64,000 nt of DNA from Selaginella moellendorffii (lineage: Eukaryota; Streptophyta; Lycopodiopsida; Selaginellales; Selaginellaceae), in contig NW_003314296.1 of assembly GCF_000143415.4 (NCBI RefSeq), positions 248,001-312,000 on the forward strand. The letters are read 5' to 3'. The notes beneath the pieces are model-generated. The model saw only the letters and a list, made by a program, of their open reading frames with translations, was not told the DNA's origin and did no database searches. This document shows positions 12,835 through 24,267 of this stretch, one piece after another. The stretch's first letter is position 1, and each line of letters opens with the position of its first letter. The position numbers and the translations under genes were made by a program.

Positions 12835-13711
12835 TCATCCGGAATTTGGGGGTAGTGCTGTATTCCCTATAAGAAAAAACGTAAAGAAAAATCAAGAAAA
12901 GAGAGATATAAACGAATTATTATTATGATTAATCTTACCTGTAACGCACGTGTAGCAAGAATTTTCGTCAAAGCACGCATTAGAATGATCCGGGTCGCAA
13001 GATTGTCGACAATTGCATTTCCTCGGTGGATTAGCCGATGGAGCAATACCTTTTAAAAACAATAAAAAATAAAAAAACAAGAGAAAACAAAAACCAATCA
13101 GAAAAAATCCATCAAGGAAATCCAGAGAAATTGGAAGAGTCTCCGCAGATCTTCCACCACCTTGTGAACAATCAGAGCACGCCTCGACGTTGTAGCAGAG
13201 CCGATTTCCTGGATTGCAGGCTTTTTTGCAACTGCATTTGCTGGACGCGAGTTGATGCAAGAAGATGAATCCAGCGTCGCCGGCGGATGGAGCCAAGCTC
13301 CCACCAGGATTGTCTGCCAAGAAATTTTTGTGATCTCCGAGAACTGATCTTTGAGAACTGATCTTCGAGAAATGCGATCAAAGATGATATATACAACCTG
13401 TGGTTCCATTCACGTAGCACGCCCAGCAGATTGATCGATTGTAGCAAATATCATTGTTGGGATTGCACGATTTGCGACACGAGCATTGCCCGATATCTCG
13501 AGGTCCTTTGTCGGTGACGCTCGAAACTGGAGCACCTAGATGGGCTACACCAAAGAATCGAAAAAGAAAACAAGCTTCACGATCAATCGCTTGATCGACC
13601 GGGAGAAATTCTTAGGTGGAGTTACCGCGAGAATTTTCTACCTCGATGAGCGCCAGTTTGAGCGATCGAGAGGAGCGAGACGAGCAATAGCGTCGCAAGC
13701 TTGATCGCCAT
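12835..13711 (-). CDS. Small secreted cysteine-rich protein with three one-exon modules
   Basis: Five exons: 13711-13642, 13544-13398, 13313-13161, 13049-12939 and 12866-12835, giving 170 residues. Exon 1 encodes a clean signal peptide (MAIKLATLLLVSLLSIAQTGA). Exons 2, 3 and 4 each encode one module with the cysteine spacing C-x-C-x3-C-x6/7-C-x5-C-x2-C (C44-C66, C99-C121, C135-C158). Exon 5 adds ten residues and TGA. All four introns are in phase 1, so each module exon is symmetric and can be duplicated without changing frame. Six cysteines per module suggest three disulfides and an apoplastic protein. I do not recognise the family; the short CxC spacing is faintly like Bowman-Birk repeats, but no inhibitor loop is evident. 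The splice model is my own and depends on consistent phase and the repeated pattern. Confidence 0.75.
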
Positions 13712-14005
13712 TGTCACGCCGATCGGACGGCCGCGCGGGGCTGGGAAGTGGGTGTATCGAACGGCTCACACCTCTCTTTAAATGCCTCGTCTCCTCTTCT
13801 CCGTGCAAGCAACGGGCGTATGGGGGCCGCCTCATTCTTTGTATGAAAGTTCGGTAATCATCGCTAAGTGCCGCGTATCAAGCCACGTGGCTACCACATT
13901 TGCACAAAGATTGACACGCGGCAACCACGTGGCCAGCTTAGGTGGCGCCACGCACGGAATACACAAAAGGCTTTATGTTACAGAGAGGAAAAACAAAACG
14001 AAGTT
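13712..14005. promoter_or_regulatory. Promoter of the cysteine-rich gene with paired G-boxes
   Basis: Two CACGTG cores, at 13884-13889 and 13926-13931, lie about 170-220 bp upstream of the minus-strand ATG at 13711, both followed by G on at least one strand (ABRE/G-box type). A TTTAAA box near 13778 could serve as the TATA element. Such pairs often give ABA or light responsiveness; that is an inference. Confidence 0.45.
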
Positions 14006-15808
14006 TTAGCTGTCGATGGAATGCTGCTGGTGTTCCTGGAGAGCGTTCAAGTCTCCATATGATTTTCGTCGCAATCTGGGCGATGAAGCTGTGATGTCTC
14101 TCGCTGGTTGTCTCTCGCCCTCGTCGCTCGGCAGCTCTTGGACGGATCCATCGTTTTGGCTGAGCATGAACTTCATCCCCGACATGTTTGGAGCGCTGAG
14201 CTTGCGGCAGATCGAGCAAACCATCTTGTCGTCACTGCTGTGAGTGTTGCTGGCGGAGCCATTTGCGAGAGATGATGGTGCTGGAGCTACTTGCAGCTTC
14301 GCGATGGCTTTGGCTTTCTTCCTGTCTGCTTGCCTGGGCATCACCTCGAAGAGAAAGTTCCCTCCGTTCCAGATCGCGGCTGCCACCTTGAGGAGCTCAA
14401 ACGCGCAGTGGAGCCGATATGACTTGAACATCAGGACTGTGAGAGCCATGGTTGCCACCGTCAGGAGCGCCTGGAGCACCGCGTACATGACAAACCGGTT
14501 TTGAGCTCCCAGAATTCCACTCAGTCGCCACCAGATGTTATTCGCTCTCGAGGCTTTACGAGACAACTCCCTGATACAAGAGCATGTTAAGTTCGAAAAA
14601 AATAGTAAAAAGAAACACCAAATGAAAAGAAAGTTCCGCTAACCGGTAAGAAGTCATGATCTCGGGATCATTCAACAGCCTCTGTCGCCTTAGCACGTTC
14701 ACAATGAGAAAGTAAAGGATCTGCCACACCGTGTATGCAGCCAAAGGAACAGCAAAAAGCCAGGTCCACAGATCTGTTCGAGTTTGGACCAAGGGCCAAG
14801 CGGGCCATGGTCCAGTGAGCTCGGTTGAATGAAGCGAGAATGTACTCGGGTCCCACCAACGAACGATAAAAAATACCAGACCTGGGAGCAATCGAAGTGA
14901 GCATAAATGCGAAAAAGCACAATCAATCACTCACCAGGAAGCAAATGGATCAACACGCTGATAATTTTGTCGATCGAGCTGAACACAAGGCTGCATCTCC
15001 ATATAATCAACGCCCAGGCAAGAGGTCCCTGCAAAAACAATAACAATGCGTGTGTCTCCAAAAGAAGATACCAATCTGGAAAGGCATACCTCAGCAAAGG
15101 CAAAGCAGACCATAAACAGCCTCTCGTTTTTCGGAAAATAGAGCAGCATTGCCATAAAGATGGCGTTTGCGTAGTAACAGAAGTCCTGCAGAGAAGAATC
15201 GTCAAGAACAGAAAGACAAATAGAAAAGAACGCACAAATAGATAATAGTGCCACTTCCTTATTCTATAGTATATCCACCGGAGAGGCGCCACGGTTATGA
15301 AGAATGTGCAGTATAAATACGGGATATCTTGAGGCCCTGGAGAAAATGATAAGAAAGATCAAAGCTTTCATCGTACGCAAAAGAAATTAAAAGAAAAAAG
15401 AAAGAAAAAAACCAATGAAGGAACTTACTTGAACCAAGCAAGTAGCAAAATGTGCCAAAGCAAAAGACTCCAAGACAATACTTCACCTGGAAAGGAATGC
15501 GAATGAAATTGAGAAGAAAATCCCATAAAACCTCTCCTCTTTCTCACCTTGTTGATAAATTTCTCATGCTTGTCCGCGCGAGTCGCAAGCTTCCCGGCGT
15601 GCTTGGAGAGAATCTTCTTGGTCTGCACAACAACCTGGAAGCCCGGGCCGCCGGATCGATCAGAATGCCACCGCGAGGCGCTCCATTTTAGGTCAGAGGG
15701 AGAGAAGCAACGCACCTTGGGGGGGGATTTGCCGTTGGACTGGAGCACCAGGCCGCCGCCGCCCGCCTCAAACGCATCGGCGCTCACAGCGCCGTCCTTC
15801 ACCGCCAT
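14006..15808 (-). CDS. GPCAT1: Glycerophosphocholine acyltransferase, GPC1 family (DUF2838)
   Basis: Eight exons: 15808-15716, 15634-15548, 15486-15429, 15336-15236, 15185-15090, 15028-14935, 14881-14644 and 14570-14006, giving 443 residues, all in phase. It is a polytopic ER protein that acylates glycerophosphocholine with acyl-CoA to give lysophosphatidylcholine. Family marks in order: [10 protein letters not shown], the [21 protein letters not shown] block, [64 protein letters not shown], [23 protein letters not shown] membrane segments and the WNGG...MPRQ end of the core. About 80 residues follow the core (a Ser-rich tail with CSICRK), longer than I recall for the Arabidopsis protein. The start at 15808 gives a short, soluble N-terminus as in the family. 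Confidence 0.9.
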
Positions 15809-16197
15809 GGATCGATCGATCCAATCCAGCTCCCGCGATCGAAAGCCCTACGCACGACGCGACCGCGAAAGAGAGGGAAAATCAGACCACAGGGATCTTA
15901 TAATTTGCTTACAGCTCCGAGCCTGAATCCACTGCTTCCACGTGTCCAGTTTGTCGTGGCCGTTGGATCTCCGACTCGGGGATATGCGAATATAAATATG
16001 CGAATTTTAAACTTCAAAATTTAGGGCTTTTCGCGAATCACGCTTCTTTAAAAACGATGGACTTGAGGAAGATGGCCCTAGTTCATTAGAAAAAAAAGAT
16101 GATTTCATAGTCCATGAATAGCTCACAATTGGTTTCATACATTGTGAATGCAATAAACATGACAGTTGATGATATTCATTATAGTTTCATTTTGATA
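15809..16197. other. 5' flank of the acyltransferase gene and edge of the transposon region
   Basis: Upstream sequence of the GPCAT gene to about 16,080. Base composition then turns AT-rich where Helitron-derived sequence begins. No gene is seen. Confidence 0.4.
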
Positions 16198-16223
16198 TTA
16201 GCAATTGCCCAACAAATGTTGGG
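16198..16223 (-). mobile_element. Helitron-like 3' terminus (hairpin plus CTAA)
   Basis: On the minus strand, the palindrome CCCAACATTTGTTGGG (16223-16208) is followed six bases later by CTAA with T next (16201-16197). Helitrons end in a short hairpin followed by CTRR and insert before T. About 58 bp of this end recurs at 38,768-38,827. It lies downstream of the minus-strand helicase relic at 16.96-17.64 kb, the expected arrangement. Confidence 0.6.
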
Positions 16224-16963
16224 TGGTTGGCAAATTTCATGCCATTTCAAGAGGTTTGCTGATGTTTGCTGTTTGATCAACTCCACAATTGAAAGACATT
16301 ATCTTGACCGAACATGAATGTCTTAACTATAACTTAGTGTGTGTAGGTGCTGGACATTTCAGAAAAACTAAGCTGTGGTGGCTGTGGTTATTGCTTAGCT
16401 CCTGCATCATGCCCCACAAGTTAGTTGTAATCATAAAATAGTAATGCACTTACTATACTTAGTTGTTGTCTAAACTCTTCAAATCCAGATTTCCTATGCT
16501 AGAAATTACAAACTCTGCCCATAAGCATTGCATAAGCTAGATTAGATCAGTGTTGAGTTGCAATCCTCCATTCTGAATGCAAAAAGAATGCTTCCAAGTC
16601 CATCTTTGGCCCAGGTGTTGCAAGTTGCTCCATAGGTTCCTCTTGGGATGAGCCAAAAACCATTATATGGCAATGAGAGCTGCACTTTGGGAAGCAATTG
16701 GATGAGAACTGTACCTCTACCATTAGCACCTTCATAACACGTTGCTATAGCCAAAATGGCACACCACCCACACACCATATTTCTTGTGGTGTGCACTTGA
16801 AACTCGCAACTGCAAGTTAAGGGTGGCTAAGCAAATAGCATTGTGGAATCATGGTTGGATTTAGAATTATGCCATGTAATTATCAGTCCACTTAAGAATT
16901 TCAGCATAGACTGTATTCATAGTGTAAAAGTGTTGATTATGTGGTATAAAATTGCCTTGAACA

Positions 16964-17640
16964 AGGGTTGCAAGCACTTGAACACAAAGTTGTTCAAGTG
17001 ATCTACACCTTGAGAGGGCAACATAAAGTTGACCATGTGTGAAAACAGGTTAGGGGAGGTAAATGCCAACATAGTTGAAAGTTTGGCCTTGGGCTTTAGA
17101 AATTGTTAAGCATTAACCAAATTAAGAATTGTCTTTAGGATATCTTAAAAGGGATTTCAACATCATAAGGTTTAAGAGTAATACGTGGAATAAAAACTCA
17201 CGATCCCTTGAATTGTCCTGTGATAATTTCACAATCTAAAACATTTCGAGATGTTTGCCTAAGAATGAGGTGAGTGCCATTGCATAAACCAATTTGTGGA
17301 AATATGTTCCTAAAAAGAATCAAAATTAGTTTATGTGGTGGTTGTCTCAATAGGGTGATTGAATTTAAGAATTCAATTGGGAACTCTTCAAGGTCATCTG
17401 AGTCAACCATATCAATGCTTAAGTGAACATATGGATCACCTGGTAGTCTTCCAACAATGTCATTATTTATTCTAAATATGTTATCTTTGAGTGGGGTGAG
17501 AATGAACTTTGATACAGCTATGTAAGTATTTATAATGTCATCAGTATTTGGGAAAACAAAGTTTACAATAGGGGTGGTGATAGATTTTTTCTGAATAGCT
17601 TTTTAAACTTGGCAATGGTGATAGTAATTTGTAGTTTCTA
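16964..17640 (-). pseudogene. Helitron PIF1-like helicase, C-terminal relic
   Basis: Broken frames on the minus strand encode the end of a Helitron RepHel helicase. In order: VNFVFPNTDDI, INNDIVGRLPGD, the DSDDLEEFPIEFLNSIT block, PPHKLILIL, IGLCNGTHLILRQ, then AQGQTFNYVGIYLP and [21 protein letters not shown] (the last helicase motif). A TAA interrupts the last two segments. Its 3' side leads to the Helitron-like end at 16,198. It is dead, but the family is clear. Confidence 0.85.
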
Positions 17641-17784
17641 TGTCTCCCACCAGATATTATCAAAATACCATATGCACTGAAAGATTCCTTGAACATATAT
17701 TCTTTGTTAGTGTTAGTGTTGTAAAGAATGATATAGTTTATTCATTTTAACTGAGCTTGAAATAATAGAAGTTTTATGGCCATG

Positions 17785-18838
17785 TGTAAGCCATAAATTT
17801 TATCCTTCCAATTTGCTAATTTACTTCGTTTATTTAACCAACACTGCCTTGGCTTTAGCTAAGTTCTCATCAAGGTTCTCGCCTATTGTACCAGCTCCTA
17901 CTTGGTCCTATTTGGTTTCAACTACTCACTGCACAAGCAACAGAACGTTAGCCATCCATCCACGGATTCCCAAATCTTTCCCAATCCCTCTCCCCGGGTT
18001 AGACTGGACTTAAGGTTCAGCTACACTTCCCGTAGGCACAAGTAGCCAAACACACCAAGCCTTTAAGTTCCTAACATCCCTTGGTACAATAAGACTTGAT
18101 CATGGGACCCTCTAAATCCCAAGCCTTGGGTGCAACACTTGCTTCGGGATGCCGGGGTGAAACATTGTGGCCTAATGGCCCGGTATGGGTACCTCTACCC
18201 CCCCACTCCCATCTCGAAAGGAAGGTCCACGCCTCTAGGAAGGGTGAGAACTAATGAGTCACAAGTAGTCAAGTGGGGCACCACTTCACATGAGCTGGGA
18301 GCACCGCAGTTAGTTTCCCTTCCAAGAGTGGGAGCTACTCTTGAGCACTTCTTTGGGTGGCCTTTCCAACACCACCCAAGTCCATGCAACCCCCCCCCGG
18401 GGACGATCACTTTGGGCTTTCACCCAATAGCTTGTATTAGTATTCGGACTCGGACTTGAACTTGAACTCAACTCGGACTCGGTCTCGGTCCCGATTTTGA
18501 ACTCAGACTCGGTCTCGGTCTCAATTCCATCTCGGACTCCATCTTGGGTCCATCTCAGACTCCATCTCGGGTCCATCTCGGGTCTATCTTGGACTCCATC
18601 TCGGGTCCATCTCGGACTCCATCTTGGGTCCTTTTGTGTCTCTTTTCTAGAGACTCACTTATCACTCATTTTGTGCTTGTTCCTCGAGCACTTCGTTGGG
18701 AATTCTATTCCCACTTTCAACCTTTCAAGTCGGAGCTTTTGGTCCAAACATGTTATGCTCATTTGGCTTTCGCTTCGGCCACTACCACATGGCACCCTTC
18801 TAGCTCCACTTTGGGGCCTAGGGATTTTATGTCTCACA
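17785..18838 (-). mobile_element. Chimeric LTR (family C end joined to family A end)
   Basis: Read on the minus strand it begins like the family A LTRs (TGTGAGACATAAAATCCC at 18838) and ends like family C (GGCTTACA at 17785), joined through the shared CTCGGACT satellite (about 18,430-18,630). The flanks (CCATG left, ACTCC right) do not match, unlike the solo LTRs in this window. It is most simply explained by recombination between two related elements. Confidence 0.7.
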
Positions 18839-19980
18839 ACTCCACCACCCATAGACGAAGTTCGATGTCCTCATCAAATGATAAACTATTTTATAAAGTA
18901 ATACCAACATGTATTACCCTTTCCAATCTTGGCACCTCGCCAATATTTGTCAATAGTAGTGCATGCATCATTTCTTTCCTCGTAAGCCAACTGGAAAACG
19001 GGCAATTGCTTGATAAGAGAGCCCTTAGTGGCTATTTTATCCCTATTTATCCCTCAAGGTTTCCAAGGATCCACGGTGACAATATATCTAAATTTCATCC
19101 CATGATCACATGCGCTACATCAATGGTTTGATACCGAAGGCTCACCATGCCTTGCACATCCTCTAAGGAGGATAGTCTCTCCAACTTAGAAACTGATTGG
19201 ACCACTTGTGGTGATTCTCTCTTTTCATTGGTTTAGTTTTCGCTAAACCTATTAGAGACACTATCTCTATCTTAATTCCACTACTACTTCTTCAGTAGTC
19301 TCAGTTTCCATTGATATAACCTTTGCACTTTGGAACTTTTACTTTTGACTTCTTGAAGTCAACTTTTTAGGTGTCTTTAACACGTTGCATTGCACATATT
19401 GTACAATTCCACTTCCCCATCCTAAAAAGTTCTCTATTTGAGGGCATCATCATCCTCTCTTTTATTTCATGCCACCTTGGGCATTAAGTTCCAATTATCA
19501 TAATTTGTGCTAGGGCTATCCATGGCCCTATTATTTAGCTACCTTACCACTCCTTACTTTGGAGCTTTCGCTTTTGCCAAATCAGAGCAATTGGGAATCC
19601 ATCCTTGGAGACACATTGCCTTTTCCACAATTCGTTAGCACTCAACACATCAGTGTTCTTGGCTTAACTTTGTCTTTTTGGATTCTTTCCCATGATTCGC
19701 ATGGCTCTTTTTTTAGCCACTAGTCTTTTGCTCCTATCTTTGATTGTTGCACCTAGCAACATCAGATCGCTACCTTTGTTCTCGAGGTATCATTTCAGTT
19801 CCATAGCAAAGACTTTTCTTTGCCAAGTCCAGAGGGTGTTCACCCCTAGTACGTCTCTTTAGCATTTTTTACTGTGGGCTCTATCCCTGGCCCAACTTTG
19901 GGACCCTCCCATGGGTCTCTTATAGAGACTACTTTCTTCGGACATCCTATGCTATTGTATTGTCACAGATCATTTCCCTT
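18839..19980. other. Unassigned sequence between LTR and TIR element
   Basis: About 1.1 kb of mid-GC sequence without a sustained open frame or recognisable domain. It is possibly internal retroelement sequence. Confidence 0.3.
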
Positions 19981-20005
19981 AAAGCTCTATTTCGTTAAAG
20001 TGGGA
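19981..20005 (+). repeat. Left terminal inverted repeat
   Basis: Begins AAAGCTCTATTTCG and ends AAGTGGGA, identical over 25 bases to the reverse complement of 26,371-26,395. Confidence 0.8.
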
Positions 20006-20194
20006 TTTATTCAGTAAAATGGGACTAGGTACAAATTTTCAAGTATTTGAAAATGATGTGAAATTATATGTTTTTTGTCCAGGGGCTAGACATATCTGGG
20101 GCATGGTGACTAGCGCGGTGACTTTGTGTCCAGACTGAGTCCATCTGGTTGTATAATAAATCTCATTGTCAAGGTGAACAAGCCGAATCTGAAG

Positions 20195-21769
20195 CTAAAG
20201 AAGAGCGATGGCATGCGCGCACACACTATTTGTTTGTTCATTGAGCGTGTGGCATGGGGCCCCACGCGATACTGTAAGCCTTTGCTCCTCCTCCAGCTGA
20301 ACCCTGTATGGGGTTCGATCGACAAGGGCCTTATGCAAGGGTTGGCCGTTCAGCTCAGTCTGTGTACTTTGCAGAGACCTTAAGTGTTTTGCTAGGGACG
20401 CAATCATCATGTTTGCACCCCCGCCACCCCATAGAGGTACAAAGAAGTTCCCATAGTTCTGGGCACCATGCCCATGAGCGATTATGCCAAACAGAGACAC
20501 AGGCAGCTGCATGGATGAAGAGATTGCCTTGGGGGCAGGATTGAGTCGAGGTAAGCACGTCTTTTTCTGGTCCATTTTGTCGTGGATGATGCAGAGGTAA
20601 GAGTCAGGTCTCTCCATGGAGAGAATCCTGTTATGATAATATGCAGTCCTGCAGCTTCTCTGCTCGATGTTGTGGTCGAGCCGCCTTCTAACCAATGTCT
20701 CTCGCTCTTGAGCGATGCAAGAATTCTTCGACAAAGCCATTTTGATAGCAGTGCACTCGTCACACTTTGAAAAGCTGGAGTACTTTCCTATACTCACATC
20801 CCTGAACCTGTTGCTCCACAATCTACTAAATCTAGATTGACTCAGCTTCCTGTAGCCATTACTCTGGAGTTCCCGATTCACATCTTCCAATATGGCCCCC
20901 TTGGTATACATGGAAGGGAGAACTCGTTGGGTGTCTCGAGTTCCATCTTCCAAAAGGCGGGTTTTATGTGGTTGCTACTCGCTATATGTCTCGACAAACC
21001 TCTTGAAGATTGCCTCTCCATATACAACATGACCCCTGGTTTTGTGAGTACCGTCGTTCCCATGGACTGCCTGTTGAACCCTTTGTTCCTCGAACTCAGT
21101 TTTGATTCTGTAGAATGTGGTTCGAGGGACTCCATAAATGATTCTCCATGCCTTCATGCAGACCAAACCCCTCTGGAAGACCATGCCCCCCACCTGATGT
21201 TCTGAAGCATCAATAGATGACCGTAATGCCTCATACACAAAATTGCGAGCTGCCTTCCAGGACAATGTCTTGTATCTTGCTCTCTCCTCTTCAATAGCAT
21301 CCCAATCAGCATGTTGACAGCACCTCCTCTTACAACAAGCAACTGTCGAGACCATTCGAACCTCCATCGCCATTTTCTGCCTTTTCGGTTCGTTGCTCAG
21401 ATCCCTTTGGCTGCGCTTTAGGAAGGTGTACTTTCTTTTCCCATGAAGAGATGTTCTGTCATCAGTTGTAGTGGTGTTTGATTGTGAATCCTTCACATTC
21501 TCAAACACTAAGTGCCTCAATTTCCACCGCACAATGCTTCCAATAGTCAGACTGTTTTCTTCTGTGTCAACAACCTCTAAAATCACAACTCCAATATCAT
21601 CCCAGCCCAATTCTTGATTAGCAACCGCATCTCTTGGATCGACAACTGTGGCTAAGCCCTCAGCTACCACCTCCCCCTCGGGGTTGTTTAGAAACACCTT
21701 TGCCTGAATCCATGTAGCACGGTTCTTAAGATCCACGGAGGGAACATGCGTCGCACTTGCGGAGGCCAT
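20195..21769 (-). pseudogene. DDE-like transposase (DUF7869-like), one in-frame TAG
   Basis: A single reading frame of 524 codons on the minus strand, interrupted once by TAG at 20,977-20,975. The N-terminal half (from ATG 21,769) has a Lys/Arg-rich patch and a cysteine cluster (ACCKRRCCQH), then GLVCMKAWRIIYGVPRTTFYRIK and an HGNDGTHKTRG segment. After the stop come SKCDECTAIKMAL, an HDKMDQKKTCLPR segment and LFGIIAHGHGAQNYGNFF. The order C-x2-C, then D-x-MDQxKT, then HGHG resembles a widespread transposon-borne family annotated as DUF7869 in plants, oomycetes and animals; this is from memory and not aligned. The C-terminus looks short: I cannot find the expected later acidic catalytic residues. 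It is either a recent pseudogene or it needs readthrough or splicing around the TAG. Confidence 0.6.
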
Positions 21770-22077
21770 TCTGAAAGTGCAGAAAAGAAGTTAAGACCAT
21801 ACAAAAAATGATTGGAGAATGGCCTAAATCATAACATACCAAACAACCTCAATAGCATGAGGCCACATGCCATTATTCAAACATGCTATTGACACCCACG
21901 TGAAATTTCGCATTCACAAAATTGGCATGAGGCCTCATGCCATCTTGATAAACACACAGCTACAGGCAGGTAAAGAAACTATTGGCAATATGCTAGTGAT
22001 GAACTTACAAGCCCCAAGATGGCATGAGCCCTCATACCATTAGTGGTACCGTAGCGCCGCTCGCACCACCGCAACTA

Positions 22078-22200
22078 CTCGTAGCGCCGCTTGCACAAAC
22101 TGCCACTCGCATAAACTGCCGCTTGCACAAACTGCCACTCGCATAAACTGCCGCTTGCAATGGCGCTCGCAATGCCGCAACCGCTCGTAGACGCATAAAC
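22078..22200. repeat. Tandem repeat, unit about 36 bp
   Basis: Imperfect tandem copies of a unit containing ACTCGCATAAACTGCC and GCTTGCACAAACTGCC. It opens a repetitive Cys/Ser-rich frame on the minus strand that I do not regard as a gene. Confidence 0.65.
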
Positions 22201-22986
22201 CACAGCTCACAACGCCGCTTACACAAGCAGCGCTCACTGCGCTTAGCGAAACCAAGAACACGGTGCACAAAAATGACAGACCTAGGAATGAGTTTAAGAA
22301 TTCAAAAATAATACACGCTTGAACGTCACATCAAATCCTCTGACAAACCAGATTTTATCATTCCTCTGACAAATTTCAAACTGAGTAGCTTCTAGACTTT
22401 GCTGTCGGAGGTTGAACTTTGTCACATCATGTCCTTGCCTCGATCCAGCTGTGCCATGTCAGTGATTCGAATTTTGCCATGCCATGTCAGCGATCCGCGC
22501 CAAGATTATTCACCGTGTAAAGGAATAATTATGCTGTGTGTGTACGTCCATTTATGGCAATGTAAGGCCACACGCCATTCAAAGAATAATGCTAGTCGAG
22601 CATTTTTTGGTGCATTTTTGGGTTCAAAATTGCATGAGCCCACATGCTATAAAGTTTACCTATACCAAAAATAGAAACAGCTTTATTTACTTGGGAATTT
22701 AAGTGGTTGAGGCATTTTTAAACTTACAAACACATGCCCTACTTACATTCCTTTGGTTGCTTAAAATTCAAAAATATTATAAACCTTTCTTTTTGCATTT
22801 TCAATGTTTTCAATTATGGTTTTTGATTTTCGCAGGACCAGCCTAGTAATCTATTTGCATCCCGTCATGTTTATAGCTAGCTTTCGTTTGTCCCCTTCGC
22901 TAGCCTGAGATACATCTGCTCGGCATCTGCCTCTTACAGCATTTGCCCAGAAAGGGCATCTTTCTTCACGCAGCATTTGCCACATG

Positions 22987-23005
22987 TTTAGGGTTTAGGG
23001 TTTAG
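22987..23005 (+). repeat. Interstitial telomere-type repeat
   Basis: Two and a half copies of TTTAGGG in the middle of the TIR element. Very short. Confidence 0.6.
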
Positions 23006-24267
23006 CAATTCAATAGCTTGATAAACATGCAAATACAGAACTTGATGCAAAATCCTTTGATATGTCACAATGCCCCTAGGACCATAAACACATTTCAATA
23101 GAGAGGGTCCTTTCATTTCATAACTCCTTACGTAGATCTTGGTGAAACCAGAGTTAGTGAAGTTAGTTTCTTGTGATCCCGCATCTGATTGTGATGTCCC
23201 TTTGCAGTGTCGATGGAAAGGTCAATGCACACCAAACTGTAAAATCTTGGAGCAAAATAACGGTCGGATCTATGGCAAATGCCCCTGAAACATTGTAAGG
23301 CTCGTGTGGTCTCATGTGGTGTCCGATCGAGATGCTTCTTTGCAGGGTCATCAAGAAGGACATTGTATACCATTCTTTATTTAGCTGAACATCTGGCATT
23401 TTTGGAAATACAAGATGCTTTGGAATATCCAATCATGCATGGTATAAATATAGCGAGGGTATTAAATGATATCCCAATCATGATCTTTCTTTTGGATTTC
23501 GCGTGCATGCAGTCCGAGGAATGATGACATTGCGGATTTCTTTTGGATTTCACGTGCATGCATGCGCGCGGCGATCCAAAAATTAATGGTGGCGCCCAAG
23601 TCCGAGGAATGATGACGTTGCGGGATTATCAACCGTCGTGACATTTCGCGCGTGTGAGGTTAGGTTTTGCATTTTGCTTTGTACTCGCGCTCGCATCGCG
23701 CTCCCACTCACGATCACGCTCATCTACCTTCTCTACAAGTTTCTCGTGTGCATCGGCGTCCACTCGTGCTTGCATCACACTCGCGCTCGCATGGCGCTCG
23801 TGTGCATCGGCGTCCACTTCAAGACACACCTAGTTTGTAACTTTGCCACCAACTCCGCCGCCCACTCCGCCACCCACACGCAGCCCACTTGGCGTCCCGG
23901 GAGATTTCAGCGCCACTCTCCAACAGTAAGTGGCAGAGTAGCCTTGCTGCTACGATCCGCTGCACACACAGTGCACATTCGCCAGCGAGTCCGGCCTCAA
24001 TTGTCATGCCTTCATTCGGCTTCAAATGGTAAGTCTTTTAGGCCAAGTAGAAAATGGCATGAGGCCACATGCCATTCAGTAGCAACATTGGCATGCACTG
24101 ATTGGGCTCTCGAGTGCAGTCCGGTTACAGATGGCGTGTAGCCTCACGCCATCTTAGGATGCAGCCTCAAGACATCTGATACAGTGGTGAATGGCATGTG
24201 GCCTCACGTTATTTCCAGCTGCTAGCTTTTCATCTGTCAGCTCTAATTGTTGTGCATTTCTGAACAG

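Noticed and set aside
22032-22270. Cys/Ala-rich minus-strand frames
   Set aside because: Product of the ~36-bp tandem repeat.
23638-24141. 167-codon frame upstream of the ParB-like gene
   Set aside because: Composition (Arg/His/Cys-rich) and presence of palindrome copies suggest non-coding or intron sequence; it may overlap a real 5' exon but I cannot show which part.
24247-24267. Start of the ParB-like protein at 24,247
   Set aside because: The codon is TTG and the following sequence ends in CTGAACAG, a probable splice acceptor; the true first exon is upstream or the ATG at 24,349 is used.
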